Positions 53,250 through 62,211 of a stretch of 64,000 nucleotides of DNA are shown piece by piece; within the stretch, counting starts at the first letter, position 1; each line of letters opens with the position of its first letter. Position numbers and translations under genes: made by a program. The DNA comes from Sphingomonas phyllosphaerae 5.2 (GTDB lineage: Bacteria > Pseudomonadota > Alphaproteobacteria > Sphingomonadales > Sphingomonadaceae), in the NCBI RefSeq assembly GCF_000419605.1, contig NZ_ATTI01000001.1, positions 3,196,501 through 3,260,500 of the forward strand, written 5' to 3'. The notes beneath the pieces are model-generated. The model saw only the letters and a program-made list of their open reading frames with translations. It was not told the DNA's origin and made no database searches.

Positions 53250-53977
53250 CCGTCGCCCCCGACCCGCTCGACCCCGCGCTGCTGCTGGGTGCCTATTCCG
53301 TCGGCGTCTTTCCGATGGCCGATAGCCGCGGCGCCGACAGCATCTACTGGGTCGAGCCGCGCCGCCGCGCGATCCTGCCGCTGGACGGCTTCCATCTTGC
53401 GCGATCGCTGCGCCGCGTGATCGCGGCCGATCGCTTTCGCGTCACCGTCGATCGTGCCTTCGCGCAGATCATCGCCTTGTGCGCCGAATCCGCCGACGAC
53501 CGCCCCGACACCTGGATAAACCCCGCCATCGAGCAGGCGTTCGTCCGCCTCCATGCCCTCGGCCACGCACATTCGGTGGAGTGCTGGGACGGCGAGCAGC
53601 TGGTCGGCGGGCTTTACGGTCTCGCACTCGGCCGCGCCTTCTTCGGGGAAAGCATGGTCAGCCGCGCGCCCAACGCGTCGAAGGTCGCGATCGCCGCGCT
53701 CGTCGCACGGCTGAAGGCCGGCGGCTTCACCCTGCTCGACTGCCAGTTCATGACCGCGCACCTCGCCTCGCTGGGCGCGCAGGAAATCGACCGCGCCGAT
53801 TACATGGCGTTGCTGGGCGCCGCGCTTTCCTCGATCGGCTCGTCCGCCGCCGCGTCTTCGGGCGCCGTCGACGTAGCGGCCGGCGCAGGCGACTTCTTCG
53901 CGCTCGACGCCGCCGCCGGTGCCGACGGAGCGGTTTCGGGGAAGGCCATCGTGCAGCTTTTGGTCCACACGTCGTAG
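53219..53977 (+). CDS. aat: Leucyl/phenylalanyl-tRNA--protein transferase
   Basis: 252 residues. It transfers Leu or Phe to N-terminal Arg/Lys of proteins for N-end rule degradation. Motifs are LLLGAYSVGVFPMAD, YWVEPRRRAILPL, GHAHSVECWDGEQLVGGLYG, FFGESMVSR, and LLDCQFMTAHLASLGA. The conserved domain ends at about residue 200; the last ~50 residues are Ala/Gly/Ser-rich and run antisense to the DUF2155 gene, overlapping it by 178 bp. This tail may be translated or may hide a frame change. Confidence 0.95.
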   Translation: MANDRAAPDLTVAPDPLDPALLLGAYSVGVFPMADSRGADSIYWVEPRRRAILPLDGFHLARSLRRVIAADRFRVTVDRAFAQIIALCAESADDRPDTWINPAIEQAFVRLHALGHAHSVECWDGEQLVGGLYGLALGRAFFGESMVSRAPNASKVAIAALVARLKAGGFTLLDCQFMTAHLASLGAQEIDRADYMALLGAALSSIGSSAAASSGAVDVAAGAGDFFALDAAAGADGAVSGKAIVQLLVHTS

Positions 53978-54465
53978 ACCGGGTCGATCACGACGTTCAG
54001 CGCCGGTCGCTCCTTGTAGATCCAGCCCGAGAACACCCGCCGCCATCCGGTGTCGGCGCGGCGCACCTCCATCTGCACGAACGCGCCGGTCAGTTGCTCG
54101 GGTTCCCACGGCGCGGTCTTCTCGCACGCGCGCAGCCGGACGATCACGTCGCCGATCCGCCCCGCCTGCCCCGGCTTCAACGTGATGTCGCGGCTGACGC
54201 CGTTGCGCTTGTTGAGCAGCCCCAGCACCGCGACACGCTGCGCCATCGGCGTCGTACCGGCGTCGACCGGCGCATCCTGCCCGTCGGGACGCACTTCGTC
54301 CGCGGCGGGCGGGGGCAGCGTGCCGGCGCTGTCCGGCACCGGCTTGCTCACGATCGGGGCGTCGGAGGCAGGTACAGGGTAGGTCGGGCGCAGGCTCAAC
54401 CCCGCCCAGGTCACTCCGGCCACCGCCACCAGAACCAGCCCGCCGATCGCGAGCGGACGCTTCAC
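53800..54465 (-). CDS. DUF2155 protein, complex I neighbour
   Basis: 221 residues from a GTG at 54465 that overlaps the NDUFA12 stop (GTGA); an alternative ATG at 54480 gives five more residues. One N-terminal membrane or signal helix (PLAIGGLVLVAVAGVTWAG) and a DUF2155 domain with ACEKTAPWEPEQLTGAFVQMEV, WRRVFSGWIYKERPALNVV and DPVYDVWTKSC, two Cys probably bonded. The family is alphaproteobacterial, usually next to the NDUFA12 homologue and aat, as here. The ~45-residue Ala/Ser-rich tail overlaps the opposing aat tail. Confidence 0.88.
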   Translation of the reverse strand: MKRPLAIGGLVLVAVAGVTWAGLSLRPTYPVPASDAPIVSKPVPDSAGTLPPPAADEVRPDGQDAPVDAGTTPMAQRVAVLGLLNKRNGVSRDITLKPGQAGRIGDVIVRLRACEKTAPWEPEQLTGAFVQMEVRRADTGWRRVFSGWIYKERPALNVVIDPVYDVWTKSCTMAFPETAPSAPAAASSAKKSPAPAATSTAPEDAAADEPIEESAAPSNAM

Positions 54466-54857
54466 GCGTCGGGGCTCCACGCCTCGTAATCACCGGTCGC
54501 GGCGGCACGGTTGCCGCCGTTCTCCAGCGCGCCTTGCGGGCGATGCGCAAAGGCGGTGCCCGTCATGTTCGGTACGGGCGGCTTTTCCCAACGCCGCGGT
54601 GCGGGCAGCACCTCGGTAGGCACGCCGTCCACCTGATGGTGGAGCCAGCTGAACCATTCGGAGGGCACGCGGCTGGTATCGTTGGCGCCGGTGTAGATCA
54701 CCCAGCGCCGCGGGTTGCCGGCGGTGTCGCTGCCGCCTTCCCAATAGGTGTTGCCCAGCGAATCCTCGCCCACCTGCCGCTTGCCGCGCAGGCCGTAGAA
54801 GATCGTGCCCCAGCTTGCGCCGTTCCACCAGGTGAAGGGGTTGAGGTTGATGCCCAT
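54462..54857 (-). CDS. NADH:ubiquinone oxidoreductase 17.2 kDa-like subunit (NDUFA12)
   Basis: 131 residues, starting at Met in MGINLNPFTWWNG. Homologue of mitochondrial NDUFA12, an accessory subunit of respiratory complex I in alphaproteobacteria. Conserved features are VGEDSLGNTYWEGG, RRWVIYTGANDTSRVPSEWFSWLHH and the KPPVPNMTGT tail. The other complex I genes are not in the window, which is usual for this detached accessory gene. It is coupled to DUF2155. Confidence 0.93.
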   Translation of the reverse strand: MGINLNPFTWWNGASWGTIFYGLRGKRQVGEDSLGNTYWEGGSDTAGNPRRWVIYTGANDTSRVPSEWFSWLHHQVDGVPTEVLPAPRRWEKPPVPNMTGTAFAHRPQGALENGGNRAAATGDYEAWSPDA

Positions 54858-54959
54858 CGTGGCGCCTCGCTTACCCGCGTGCGCCCGCGCGTTCAATGCC
54901 CGATGCGATGCGCTGGGTTACGAAGGCGTGATCGCGACGCCCCGCTCCACCTGGAGCGA

Positions 54960-55604
54960 TCACTCCGGTGCGGTGACGCCAACCGCCAGCGGCCCCTTGC
55001 GTCCCTGCACCACGCGCGCGCGCAGCCGCTGCTCCGGCTCGACGTCGGCAAGCCCGGCGCGGCGCAGCGTCTCCATATGCACGAAGATATCGCCGGGCCG
55101 CGCCAGCGCGACCAGGAATCCATATCCCTTGATGCGGTTGAACCATTTGACGCTGACGTCCTCCCACTCCGCCTGCGCGGCGGCCTCGTCGGGCACCAGT
55201 TCGGGGTCCAGCCGCGCACGATCGCGGTCGCGCACCGTCTCCACGACGGTTGCGAGGTCCAGCGCCGTGATCGACACCGCCTGCCAGCCACGCGGCCCCT
55301 GCGTGGCGCGGCCCTCGATGCGGGTTCCCTCCGGCAGGGTGCGGCGGCCATAGGCCTGCAGGACGGTGAAATGGAGCAGTACGTCGCCCATTGCGGTGTC
55401 GTCGGCGACGACGAAGCCGAAGCCGCGCGTCGCATCGAACCATTTGAGCACGCCCGACAGCTCGACCGTCGGCATCTCGCCCACGCTCGCAGCCTGGCTT
55501 TCGCCAGTGCGGATCACCCCGCCGTCGATCGGTGCGGCCGGCCCGTCCTGCACGTCGCGTCCTGCCCCTCTACAGCCCTGATCCACATCGGTGCACTGCA
55601 CCAT
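54960..55604 (-). CDS. Protein with two cold-shock domains
   Basis: About 214 residues. The first cold-shock domain (VLKWFDATRGFGFVVADD with a VLLHFT RNP-2-like strand) spans about 50-115 and the second (VKWFNRIKGYGFLVALARPGDIFVHME) about 145-210. These bind single-stranded RNA/DNA as chaperones or antiterminators. The N-terminal ~45 residues precede the first domain; the start may instead be the Met directly before PTVELSG (near 55475). I list the first ATG after a short upstream frame. A tandem arrangement of two domains is common in sphingomonads. Confidence 0.9.
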   Translation of the reverse strand: MVQCTDVDQGCRGAGRDVQDGPAAPIDGGVIRTGESQAASVGEMPTVELSGVLKWFDATRGFGFVVADDTAMGDVLLHFTVLQAYGRRTLPEGTRIEGRATQGPRGWQAVSITALDLATVVETVRDRDRARLDPELVPDEAAAQAEWEDVSVKWFNRIKGYGFLVALARPGDIFVHMETLRRAGLADVEPEQRLRARVVQGRKGPLAVGVTAPE

Positions 55605-55637
55605 GAACGAAAGCAAGCTGCGATCTACTACGACCTA

Positions 55638-56183
55638 CTATTCGGGTTCGGGGATTTCCCCGGGCGCACTGTCCACCACGCGGCGCGCGGTGGCGCTGTC
55701 GTGCCCGGCGCGTAGCAGCGCGCCCAGCTGCCGCTCTCGCTCGCGGGGGTCCGGCCGGGCGGCGGCGAACGGACCGATCCGCTTGCGCCTTGCCAGCCGC
55801 AGCGCGCCCTCCAGCGCGGCGGCGCGCGCTTCCTCGACCACTGGCGCGCGATCCTCCGCATCCAGCCCGGCGGCGCGCAGCGTTTCGGCGATGCGCCGCG
55901 CGCCATACCCGCGCCGTGCCAGCGCCGCGCCCTTCTGCTCGGCGAAGCTGCGATCGTCGACATAGCCGGCCTCGGCCATCCGTTGCGCCACCGATGCGGG
56001 ATCGACCGCCGGGCCGTCCCATCCACGCTCGCGGATCTTGCGCGCCAGATACTGGGTCAGCTTGCCGCGCGACGTGGCGAACCGCTCGACGTAGCGCAGC
56101 GCCAGCCGGTCGAGCGCAGCGGCATCGAGGGGTGGCGGCGCGCGGCGGCGATCGGTCGGGCGGTCAGTCAGGGTCCGGGTCAC
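55638..56183 (-). CDS. recX: RecX regulatory protein
   Basis: 181 residues from the GTG at 56183. RecX modulates RecA filament formation. Helical repeats are visible: LALRYVERFATSRGKLTQYLARKIRERGW and EAGYVDDRSFAEQKGAALARRGYGARRIAETLRAAGL. The longer frame upstream overlaps the divergent acyl-AMP ligase start and is not coding-like. recA is not nearby. Confidence 0.85.
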   Translation of the reverse strand: MTRTLTDRPTDRRRAPPPLDAAALDRLALRYVERFATSRGKLTQYLARKIRERGWDGPAVDPASVAQRMAEAGYVDDRSFAEQKGAALARRGYGARRIAETLRAAGLDAEDRAPVVEEARAAALEGALRLARRKRIGPFAAARPDPRERERQLGALLRAGHDSATARRVVDSAPGEIPEPE

Positions 56184-56304
56184 GCCTTGATTGTGCCACA
56201 GTGACCATGGAGTTTGAGGGTGGAATTTTAACACTGGCCGGCAAACCGCCCCTTTTTGCCGATCAACCATTGCGCCCACGTTACAGGTGCGACAGGAACA
56301 CAGG

Positions 56305-58068
56305 ATGACCATCGACCTCGCCCCGACGACCGACACCGCGCCGGTTGCCCCGACGGCCACGCCGACGGAAGACCGGCTGCCGCGCCGTTTCTCCGATTTC
56401 GCGACGCTGGGCGAAGCGCTCGATTATGCCGCATCCGGCGTGCGCGGGCTGAACTTCCACGATGCCCGCGGCACGTTGGTGCGCGGCTATCCCTTCGCGC
56501 AACTGCGCGACGATGCGCAGGACGCCGCCCGCCGCCTGATCGCTGCCGACGTCGTGCCCGGCGACCGGATCGCGCTGGTTGCGGAGACGAGCGCCGAATT
56601 CGCGGCGCTGTTCTTCGGCACGGTGCTGGCGGGTGCCTGGCCGGTACCGTTGCCGCTGCCGACCTCGTTCGGCGGGCGCGAATCGTACATCGACCAGTTG
56701 CGCGTCCAGCTCGCAAGCTGCGATCCGAAGCTGCTGATCTATCCCGCCGAGCTGGGGCAGATGGCTGGTGCGGCGGCCGAGGCAGCGGGCGTGAACGGCA
56801 TCGACTGGGCCGAGTTCGCGACGCGCCCGGCGCCTGACGCCGTGTTGCCTTCCGCGAACGGCGACGACGTCTGCTACCTGCAATATTCCAGCGGCTCGAC
56901 CCGCTTCCCGCACGGCGTGGTCGTGACGCACCGTGCGCTGCTGAGCAACCTCGCGGCGCACGCGCACGGCATGCAGATCGCCGAGACCGACCGGTGCATC
57001 TCGTGGCTGCCATGGTATCACGACATGGGGCTGGTCGGCTGCTTCCTGTCGCCGCTCGCCAACCAGGTGTCGACCGATTACCTCAAGACCGAGGATTTCG
57101 CGCGCCGGCCGCTGTCGTGGCTCGATCTCATCAGCCGCAATGCCGGCACGTCGCTCAGCTATTCGCCGACCTTCGGCTACGACATCTGCGCACGCCGCAT
57201 CTCCAGCCAGACCAAGGCGTCGGATCGCTTCGACCTGTCGCGCTGGCGGGTTGCCGGCAATGGCGCCGACATGATCCGCCCGGACGTGATGCAGGCGTTC
57301 GTCGACGCCTTCGCCGATGCCGGCTTCCAGGCGACCGCCTTCCTGCCCAGCTACGGCCTTGCCGAGGCGACGTTGGCGGTATCGCTGATGCCGCCGGGCG
57401 AGGGCATCCGCGTCGAGCTCGTCGAGGAGACCGAACTGTCGGGCGCGCATCATGGCGAGGATCGCCCGCAGCGCTACCGAGCGATCGTGAACTGCGGCAA
57501 GGCGGTGCGCGACATGGAGATCCAGGTGCGCGAAGAGGACGGCACCCCGCTGCCCGACGGCGCGATCGGGAAGGTGTGGTGCCGCGGCCCCAGCGTCATG
57601 GTCGGCTATTTCCGCGATCAGGCCTCGACGGACGCCTGTCTGGTCGACGGCTGGCTGGATACCGGCGACATGGGCTATATGTCGGACGGCTACATCTTCA
57701 TCGTCGGCCGCGCCAAGGACATGATCATCATCAACGGCCGCAATCACTGGCCGCAGGACATCGAGTGGGCCGTCGAGCAGCTGCCCGGTTTCAAGGCCGG
57801 CGACATCGCCGCCTTCGCGATCACCGCCCCCGGCGGCGAGGAGACCCCGGCGGTGCTGGTGCAGTGCCGCAGCTCCGACGAGGCCGAGCGCGTTCGCCTG
57901 CGGGACGAGATCCGCGATCGCGTGCGCTCGGTGACCGGTATGAACTGCGTCGTCGAACTGATCCCGCCGCGCACGCTGCCGCGCACCAGCTCGGGCAAGC
58001 TCAGCCGCGCCAAGGCGCGCAACCTTTATCTGAACGGCGAGATCAAGCCATACGACCTGGCCGCCTGA
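56305..58068 (+). CDS. Fatty acyl-AMP ligase-like enzyme
   Basis: 587 residues, AMP-forming adenylate enzyme. The phosphate loop reads YSSGSTRFPHGVVV, where the usual PKG is PHG. YGLAEATLAVS and the aspartate-containing WLDTGDMGYMSDGYIFIVGRAKDMIIINGRN motifs follow; the catalytic Lys is in PRTSSGKLSR. Domain order and sequence resemble fatty acyl-AMP ligases that load ACP or polyketide synthases, or the acyl-ACP synthetase-like enzymes of sphingolipid clusters. No carrier protein or lipid synthase is adjacent. The start at 56305 follows an AGGAACACAGG ribosome-binding region. Confidence 0.88.
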   Translation: MTIDLAPTTDTAPVAPTATPTEDRLPRRFSDFATLGEALDYAASGVRGLNFHDARGTLVRGYPFAQLRDDAQDAARRLIAADVVPGDRIALVAETSAEFAALFFGTVLAGAWPVPLPLPTSFGGRESYIDQLRVQLASCDPKLLIYPAELGQMAGAAAEAAGVNGIDWAEFATRPAPDAVLPSANGDDVCYLQYSSGSTRFPHGVVVTHRALLSNLAAHAHGMQIAETDRCISWLPWYHDMGLVGCFLSPLANQVSTDYLKTEDFARRPLSWLDLISRNAGTSLSYSPTFGYDICARRISSQTKASDRFDLSRWRVAGNGADMIRPDVMQAFVDAFADAGFQATAFLPSYGLAEATLAVSLMPPGEGIRVELVEETELSGAHHGEDRPQRYRAIVNCGKAVRDMEIQVREEDGTPLPDGAIGKVWCRGPSVMVGYFRDQASTDACLVDGWLDTGDMGYMSDGYIFIVGRAKDMIIINGRNHWPQDIEWAVEQLPGFKAGDIAAFAITAPGGEETPAVLVQCRSSDEAERVRLRDEIRDRVRSVTGMNCVVELIPPRTLPRTSSGKLSRAKARNLYLNGEIKPYDLAA

Positions 58069-58355
58069 CCGCGCGTTCAGTGGCGATCGACCAGCCTTTC
58101 ACGCCATCGATCGCCGCCGCTGACTTCAGGGCGTTCCGAACGGCACAAAGCAACAAGATAAATTAGCGCGTCGGCGCCGCCTTCCTCTCCCCGACGACGA
58201 GATTCCAACAGGCCCTTTCGTCACAACCACCTGACAAATATACACATTTTTGGCGCGGGCGGATGCCGAAGCGCTGCCGGCAAAGAACCGCCGGCAAAGT
58301 GGCAGGAACGTGCCGGGCAACGGTTCGTCAACCAGCCCGCGGCTATGGCGGTGCG

Positions 58356-60704
58356 GTGACCGGATCCATCGCCTCGCCGCTGCCGCACGTCTCGCTCCCC
58401 GCGCTGCTGGGGCTGCGCGACGGGAACGACCCCGATCTGTGGGCGCGGATCCGCGCCGCGCAACTGCTCGCCGGGCGACAGCGCGCGTTGCTGTTGCTGG
58501 CCGCGCATCTGATCGGCGCGGCGATGGTCGCGTTGCTGTTGCAAGGTCGCGCGCCGCTGGTCCCGGTCATGCTGTGGACGGTCGCCGCCGCTTCGCTGGC
58601 GGTCGGCACCGCGGTTCGCCGGTTGCGCGTTCGCAATTATCCGGGTGGTTATGCCGATCTGCCCGCGATGCGCGGGCCGATCATGGAGGCACTCGCGCTT
58701 GGCATCGTCTGGGCGGCGCTACCGCTCGCCTTCGCGCCCTATATCGACGTTACGACGGCGCTCGCGCTTCACATCGTCATGGCGGTGCTGATGGCGGCGA
58801 CCGCGCTGGCGATGGTGTCGCTGGTGATGGCCGCGACCGCCTTCATCGGCATGACGGCGCTGACCGCCGCGATCGCGCTCACGCTTGCCGGCAGCCTGCT
58901 GGGCGCCATTGCCGACCTGCTTTTCGCCGCGTTGCTGTGCGTCGCGACCTTCGATCGCGCCCGCGCGCTCGCCTTGCTCCACGTCGCGGACGTGACGCTG
59001 GCCGAGCGCGACGAAACCGTCGGGCTGTTGCTGCGCGACTTCGACGACACCTCGCCCGACTGGCTGTGGCAGACCGATGCCGCGCGCCGGATCATCGACC
59101 CCAGCCCGCGCTTCGCCGCCGCCTGCGGGCGTGATCGTGCCGACATCGCCGATCGCCCGCTGCTCGAGATACTGGCCGGCGACGGCTGGAGCACGGGCCG
59201 CGTCGCCCCCGCGCTGCGCGAACTCGCGAGCCGCCTCCAGAACCGCGAGAGCTTCCGCGACCTCGACCTGCCCGTGGTCGTCGACGGCGAGCTGCGCTGC
59301 TGGCAGATCGCCGCCTCGCCCCGCCGCGACGCCGACGGGCATTTCGGCGGCTTTCGCGGCGTCGCCTCGGACGTGACGGAGGAGCGCGCCTCCGCGGCGA
59401 AGATCGCGCGGCTCGCGCATTACGACACGCTCACCGGGCTGCCCAACCGTCTGTTCGTCAACGAAGCGCTCACCGACGCGCTCGCGCGCGCCGAGCACGG
59501 ACGCACGCGCTGCGCATTCATGATGATCGACCTCGATCGCTTCAAGGCAGTCAACGACACGCTCGGCCACCCGGTCGGCGACCGGCTGCTCGGCAAGGTC
59601 TCCGAACGGCTCGCCCTGCTCGTCACCGAATGCGAGCTCGTCGGGCGACTGGGTGGTGATGAATTCGCGGTCGTCGTTCGCGACGCCAGCGACCCGCAGC
59701 ATGTCGAGGGACTGGCACGGACGATCATCGACACGCTGTCACGCCCGTACGAAGTCGATCAGCACACGCTCTACATCGGCGCCTCGGTCGGCGTCGCCAC
59801 CTCCCCGCGGGACGGGCGCAGCGCCGAGACGCTGATCCGCTCCGCCGACCTCGCGCTCTACCGCTCGAAAGACCAGGGGGGCGGCGTCTTCCACGCCTAC
59901 GAACCGCAGCTTCATGCCGATGCCGAGGAACGTCGCGTGCTTGAAATGGCGCTGCGCAAGGCGCTCGAGAACGGTGAGCTCTACATCGACTATCAGCCGG
60001 TCGTCGACGCGCGCAGCGGCGCTCTGCGTGGGTTCGAGGCGCTGCTGCGGTGGCGGCATCCCGCTTTCGGGCAGATCCCGCCTTCCAAGTTCATCCCGAT
60101 CGCCGAGGAAGCGCGGCTGATCGCGATGATCGGCGAGTGGGTGGTGCGCACCGCCTGCGCCGAGGCGGCGACCTGGCCGGACGGCGTGCGCGTTGCGGTC
60201 AACGTCTCGCCCGAGCAGCTCCACAATCCGCAGTTCGTGACGATCGTCTCCGACGCGCTGGCGACCAGCGGGCTGCCCGCCCGTTCGCTGGAACTGGAGG
60301 TGACCGAAAGCGTGTTCCTGCGCGAGGGGACCGGCGCGGTGCGCGTGCTCGGAGAAATCCTCGATCTCGGCGTCGGGCTAAGCCTCGACGATTTCGGCAC
60401 CGGCTATTCCTCGCTCGGCTATCTCAGTTCGACGCGTTTCTCCTCGATCAAGATCGACCGCAGCTTCGTGCAGACCGCCGCAGCGGGTCGCGTCGAGGCG
60501 ATCGCGATCATCCGCGCGGTCGTCGCAATGGCCGACAGCCTCGACATGACCACCACCGCCGAGGGTGTCGAGACCGAGGCGGAGTTGCGCATGGTCCAGG
60601 ACCTCGGCTGCCGCAGCATCCAGGGCTATTACTTCGGGCGCCCGCTGCCCGTCGCTGAGGCGCGTGCGCTGGCGATGCGCCACGTGCAGACCCGCGCCGC
60701 GTAA
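58356..60704 (+). CDS. Membrane-bound GGDEF-EAL cyclic di-GMP protein
   Basis: About 782 residues from the GTG at 58356; an ATG at 58263 would add 31 basic residues that do not look coding. N-terminal hydrophobic region with four or more membrane helices (about 40-205), a PAS-like domain (about 225-375), then GGDEF at 433-437 and EAL at 561-563. The cyclase I-site RxxD is replaced by TECE, so feedback inhibition is probably lost. The EAL residues are intact (ExLRW, N in NVSPEQ, ELEVTES, DDFGTGYSSL, K in IKIDRS, EGVE). It may both make and degrade c-di-GMP. Confidence 0.92.
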   Translation: MTGSIASPLPHVSLPALLGLRDGNDPDLWARIRAAQLLAGRQRALLLLAAHLIGAAMVALLLQGRAPLVPVMLWTVAAASLAVGTAVRRLRVRNYPGGYADLPAMRGPIMEALALGIVWAALPLAFAPYIDVTTALALHIVMAVLMAATALAMVSLVMAATAFIGMTALTAAIALTLAGSLLGAIADLLFAALLCVATFDRARALALLHVADVTLAERDETVGLLLRDFDDTSPDWLWQTDAARRIIDPSPRFAAACGRDRADIADRPLLEILAGDGWSTGRVAPALRELASRLQNRESFRDLDLPVVVDGELRCWQIAASPRRDADGHFGGFRGVASDVTEERASAAKIARLAHYDTLTGLPNRLFVNEALTDALARAEHGRTRCAFMMIDLDRFKAVNDTLGHPVGDRLLGKVSERLALLVTECELVGRLGGDEFAVVVRDASDPQHVEGLARTIIDTLSRPYEVDQHTLYIGASVGVATSPRDGRSAETLIRSADLALYRSKDQGGGVFHAYEPQLHADAEERRVLEMALRKALENGELYIDYQPVVDARSGALRGFEALLRWRHPAFGQIPPSKFIPIAEEARLIAMIGEWVVRTACAEAATWPDGVRVAVNVSPEQLHNPQFVTIVSDALATSGLPARSLELEVTESVFLREGTGAVRVLGEILDLGVGLSLDDFGTGYSSLGYLSSTRFSSIKIDRSFVQTAAAGRVEAIAIIRAVVAMADSLDMTTTAEGVETEAELRMVQDLGCRSIQGYYFGRPLPVAEARALAMRHVQTRAA

Positions 60705-60749
60705 TCGCTTGACGAACGCCCCCGATCCGTTCAACAGCGGCGCCCACAC

Positions 60750-60825
60750 AGGAGTGTAGCTCAGTTGGTAGAGCATCGGTCTCCAAAACCGAGGGCCGTG
60801 GGTTCGAGTCCCTCCACTCCTGCCA
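60750..60825 (+). tRNA. tRNA-Trp (anticodon CCA)
   Basis: 76 nt with encoded CCA. Acceptor stem AGGAGTG/CACTCCT, D stem GCTC/GAGC, anticodon stem TCGGT/ACCGA with loop CTCCAAA (anticodon CCA), T arm GTGGG TTCGAGT CCCTC. Located upstream of secE, as is usual in alphaproteobacteria. Confidence 0.96.
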
Positions 60826-60926
60826 GCAACAAATTGTAAGCAATGAACCAACGGCACGTCTTGCGTGTTGTGTTTCTCAGCGCCATAGCGCCGATTGACT
60901 TACGTCTACTTCAAGGGAGTTTCTTC

Positions 60927-61169
60927 ATGCGTTCGATCCTCGCCGGCGCCGCTGCGCTCAGCCTCATCGCCACTCCGGCGCTCGCCGCCACCGCCAATCC
61001 GGCGTCGAGCCTGTCGGTTGCGCAGTCGCGCGCCGCTTCGCCGTCCGCCAAGAAGAGCGAGCTGGCCGGTGCCGGCCTGTTCGGCGCGATCATCGCCGCT
61101 GGCATCGCCGCGATCGGCGTCATCGCGATCGTGAACGACAGCAACGACGACGATTCCGACAGCAACTGA
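60927..61169 (+). CDS. Small secreted or membrane protein
   Basis: 80 residues. Signal peptide ending PALAA at about residue 21, a short linker, a second hydrophobic helix (GAGLFGAIIAAGIAAIGVIAIV) and an acidic tail of Asp/Asn/Ser (NDSNDDDSDSN). An AAGGGAG ribosome-binding site precedes the ATG. It separates tRNA-Trp from secE, where these are usually adjacent. A hairpin terminator follows. Function unknown; similar small acid-tailed proteins are frequent in sphingomonads. Confidence 0.8.
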   Translation: MRSILAGAAALSLIATPALAATANPASSLSVAQSRAASPSAKKSELAGAGLFGAIIAAGIAAIGVIAIVNDSNDDDSDSN

Positions 61170-61213
61170 TCGGACTCGCGCGCTGCCTGCGGTGGCGCGC
61201 GATCGTTGAGGAG

Positions 61214-61245
61214 GGGGCCGGGCGCTGGTGCGTCCGGCCCCTTTC
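61214..61245 (+). terminator. Rho-independent terminator
   Basis: GGGGCCGGGCGC at 61214-61225 pairs with GCGTCCGGCCCC at 61230-61241 (one G-T), loop of 4, followed by TTTCC. Terminates the small membrane protein gene. Confidence 0.8.
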
Positions 61246-61459
61246 CATGTCTGGAACCACAGGATCGTGGCGCCGATGATGCGACGGCCTGCCCCGCTTG
61301 CCTTTTCCAGGGCATAATCCTATGTCGGCTGACACATCCGACAGCGCGGACGGTTTGCCCATCGCGATCTGGTCATCGACCGGGTTGCGGTAGCAGGCCC
61401 ATGCCGGGACTTTTCTTTCAGGCTCAACCAGGGCCAGGGCTCAACGAGGGCGCAGATCC

Positions 61460-61657
61460 GTGGCGAAGACGACCCCGCTGGAATTCATCCGTCAGGTCCG
61501 CACCGAGACCGCGAAGGTCGTGTGGCCCACCGGACGCGAAACCGTGATGACGGGCGTGATGGTCGTCATCATGACCACCGTGCTCGCGTTGTTCTTCCTC
61601 TCGGTTGATTCGATCTTCAACGCCGTGGTCAAGGCGTTGCTGAGCCTGGCGCAGTAA
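61460..61657 (+). CDS. secE: Preprotein translocase subunit SecE
   Basis: 65 residues from a GTG. A short cytoplasmic amphipathic segment (FIRQVRTETAKVVWPTGRETV) precedes one membrane helix (MVVIMTTVLALFFLSVD), the minimal SecE type. It stabilises SecY in the SecYEG channel. nusG follows after 17 bp. Confidence 0.95.
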   Translation: MAKTTPLEFIRQVRTETAKVVWPTGRETVMTGVMVVIMTTVLALFFLSVDSIFNAVVKALLSLAQ

Positions 61658-61674
61658 GGACGGAATTAGAGACG

Positions 61675-62211
61675 ATGGCGCGCTGGTACATCATCCACGC
61701 CTACTCGGGCTTCGAGGGCAAGGTCCGCGATTCGATCATGTCCGAGGCGACCCGCATGGGCCTCGAACAGTTGGTCGAGCAGATCGAGGTGCCGACCGAA
61801 ACGGTCACCGAGGCGCGCCGCGGCAAGAAGATCGCGGTCGAGCGCAAGTTCATGCCCGGCTACGTGCTGGCGAAGCTGGCGATGAACGACGACGTCTATC
61901 ACCTCGTCAAGAACACGCCGAAGGTCACCGGCTTCCTGGGCTCTTCGGGCAAGCCGCAGCCGATCTCGGATGCGGAAGCGGCACGGATGCTCAATTCCAA
62001 GGAAGAGGCCGCCGCCGCGCCGAAGACCAAGGTCAAGGTCGACTATGAGATCGGCGACGCCGTGAAGGTGCTGGAAGGCCCGTTCGCCAGCTTCAACGGC
62101 ACGGTCGAGGAACTCGACTTCGACAAGTCGAAGGTCAAGGTCTCCGTCAGCATCTTCGGTCGTGCGACCCCGGTCGAACTCGACTTCGAGCAGGTCGAGC
62201 GCAGCAAGTAA
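61675..62211 (+). CDS. nusG: Transcription termination/antitermination factor NusG
   Basis: 178 residues. N-terminal NGN domain ([33 protein letters not shown]) and a C-terminal KOW domain ([25 protein letters not shown]). NusG links RNA polymerase to Rho and ribosomes. In most bacteria rplK follows immediately; here the interval to rplK is 1,561 bp with an opposing AraC gene. Confidence 0.97.
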   Translation: MARWYIIHAYSGFEGKVRDSIMSEATRMGLEQLVEQIEVPTETVTEARRGKKIAVERKFMPGYVLAKLAMNDDVYHLVKNTPKVTGFLGSSGKPQPISDAEAARMLNSKEEAAAAPKTKVKVDYEIGDAVKVLEGPFASFNGTVEELDFDKSKVKVSVSIFGRATPVELDFEQVERSK

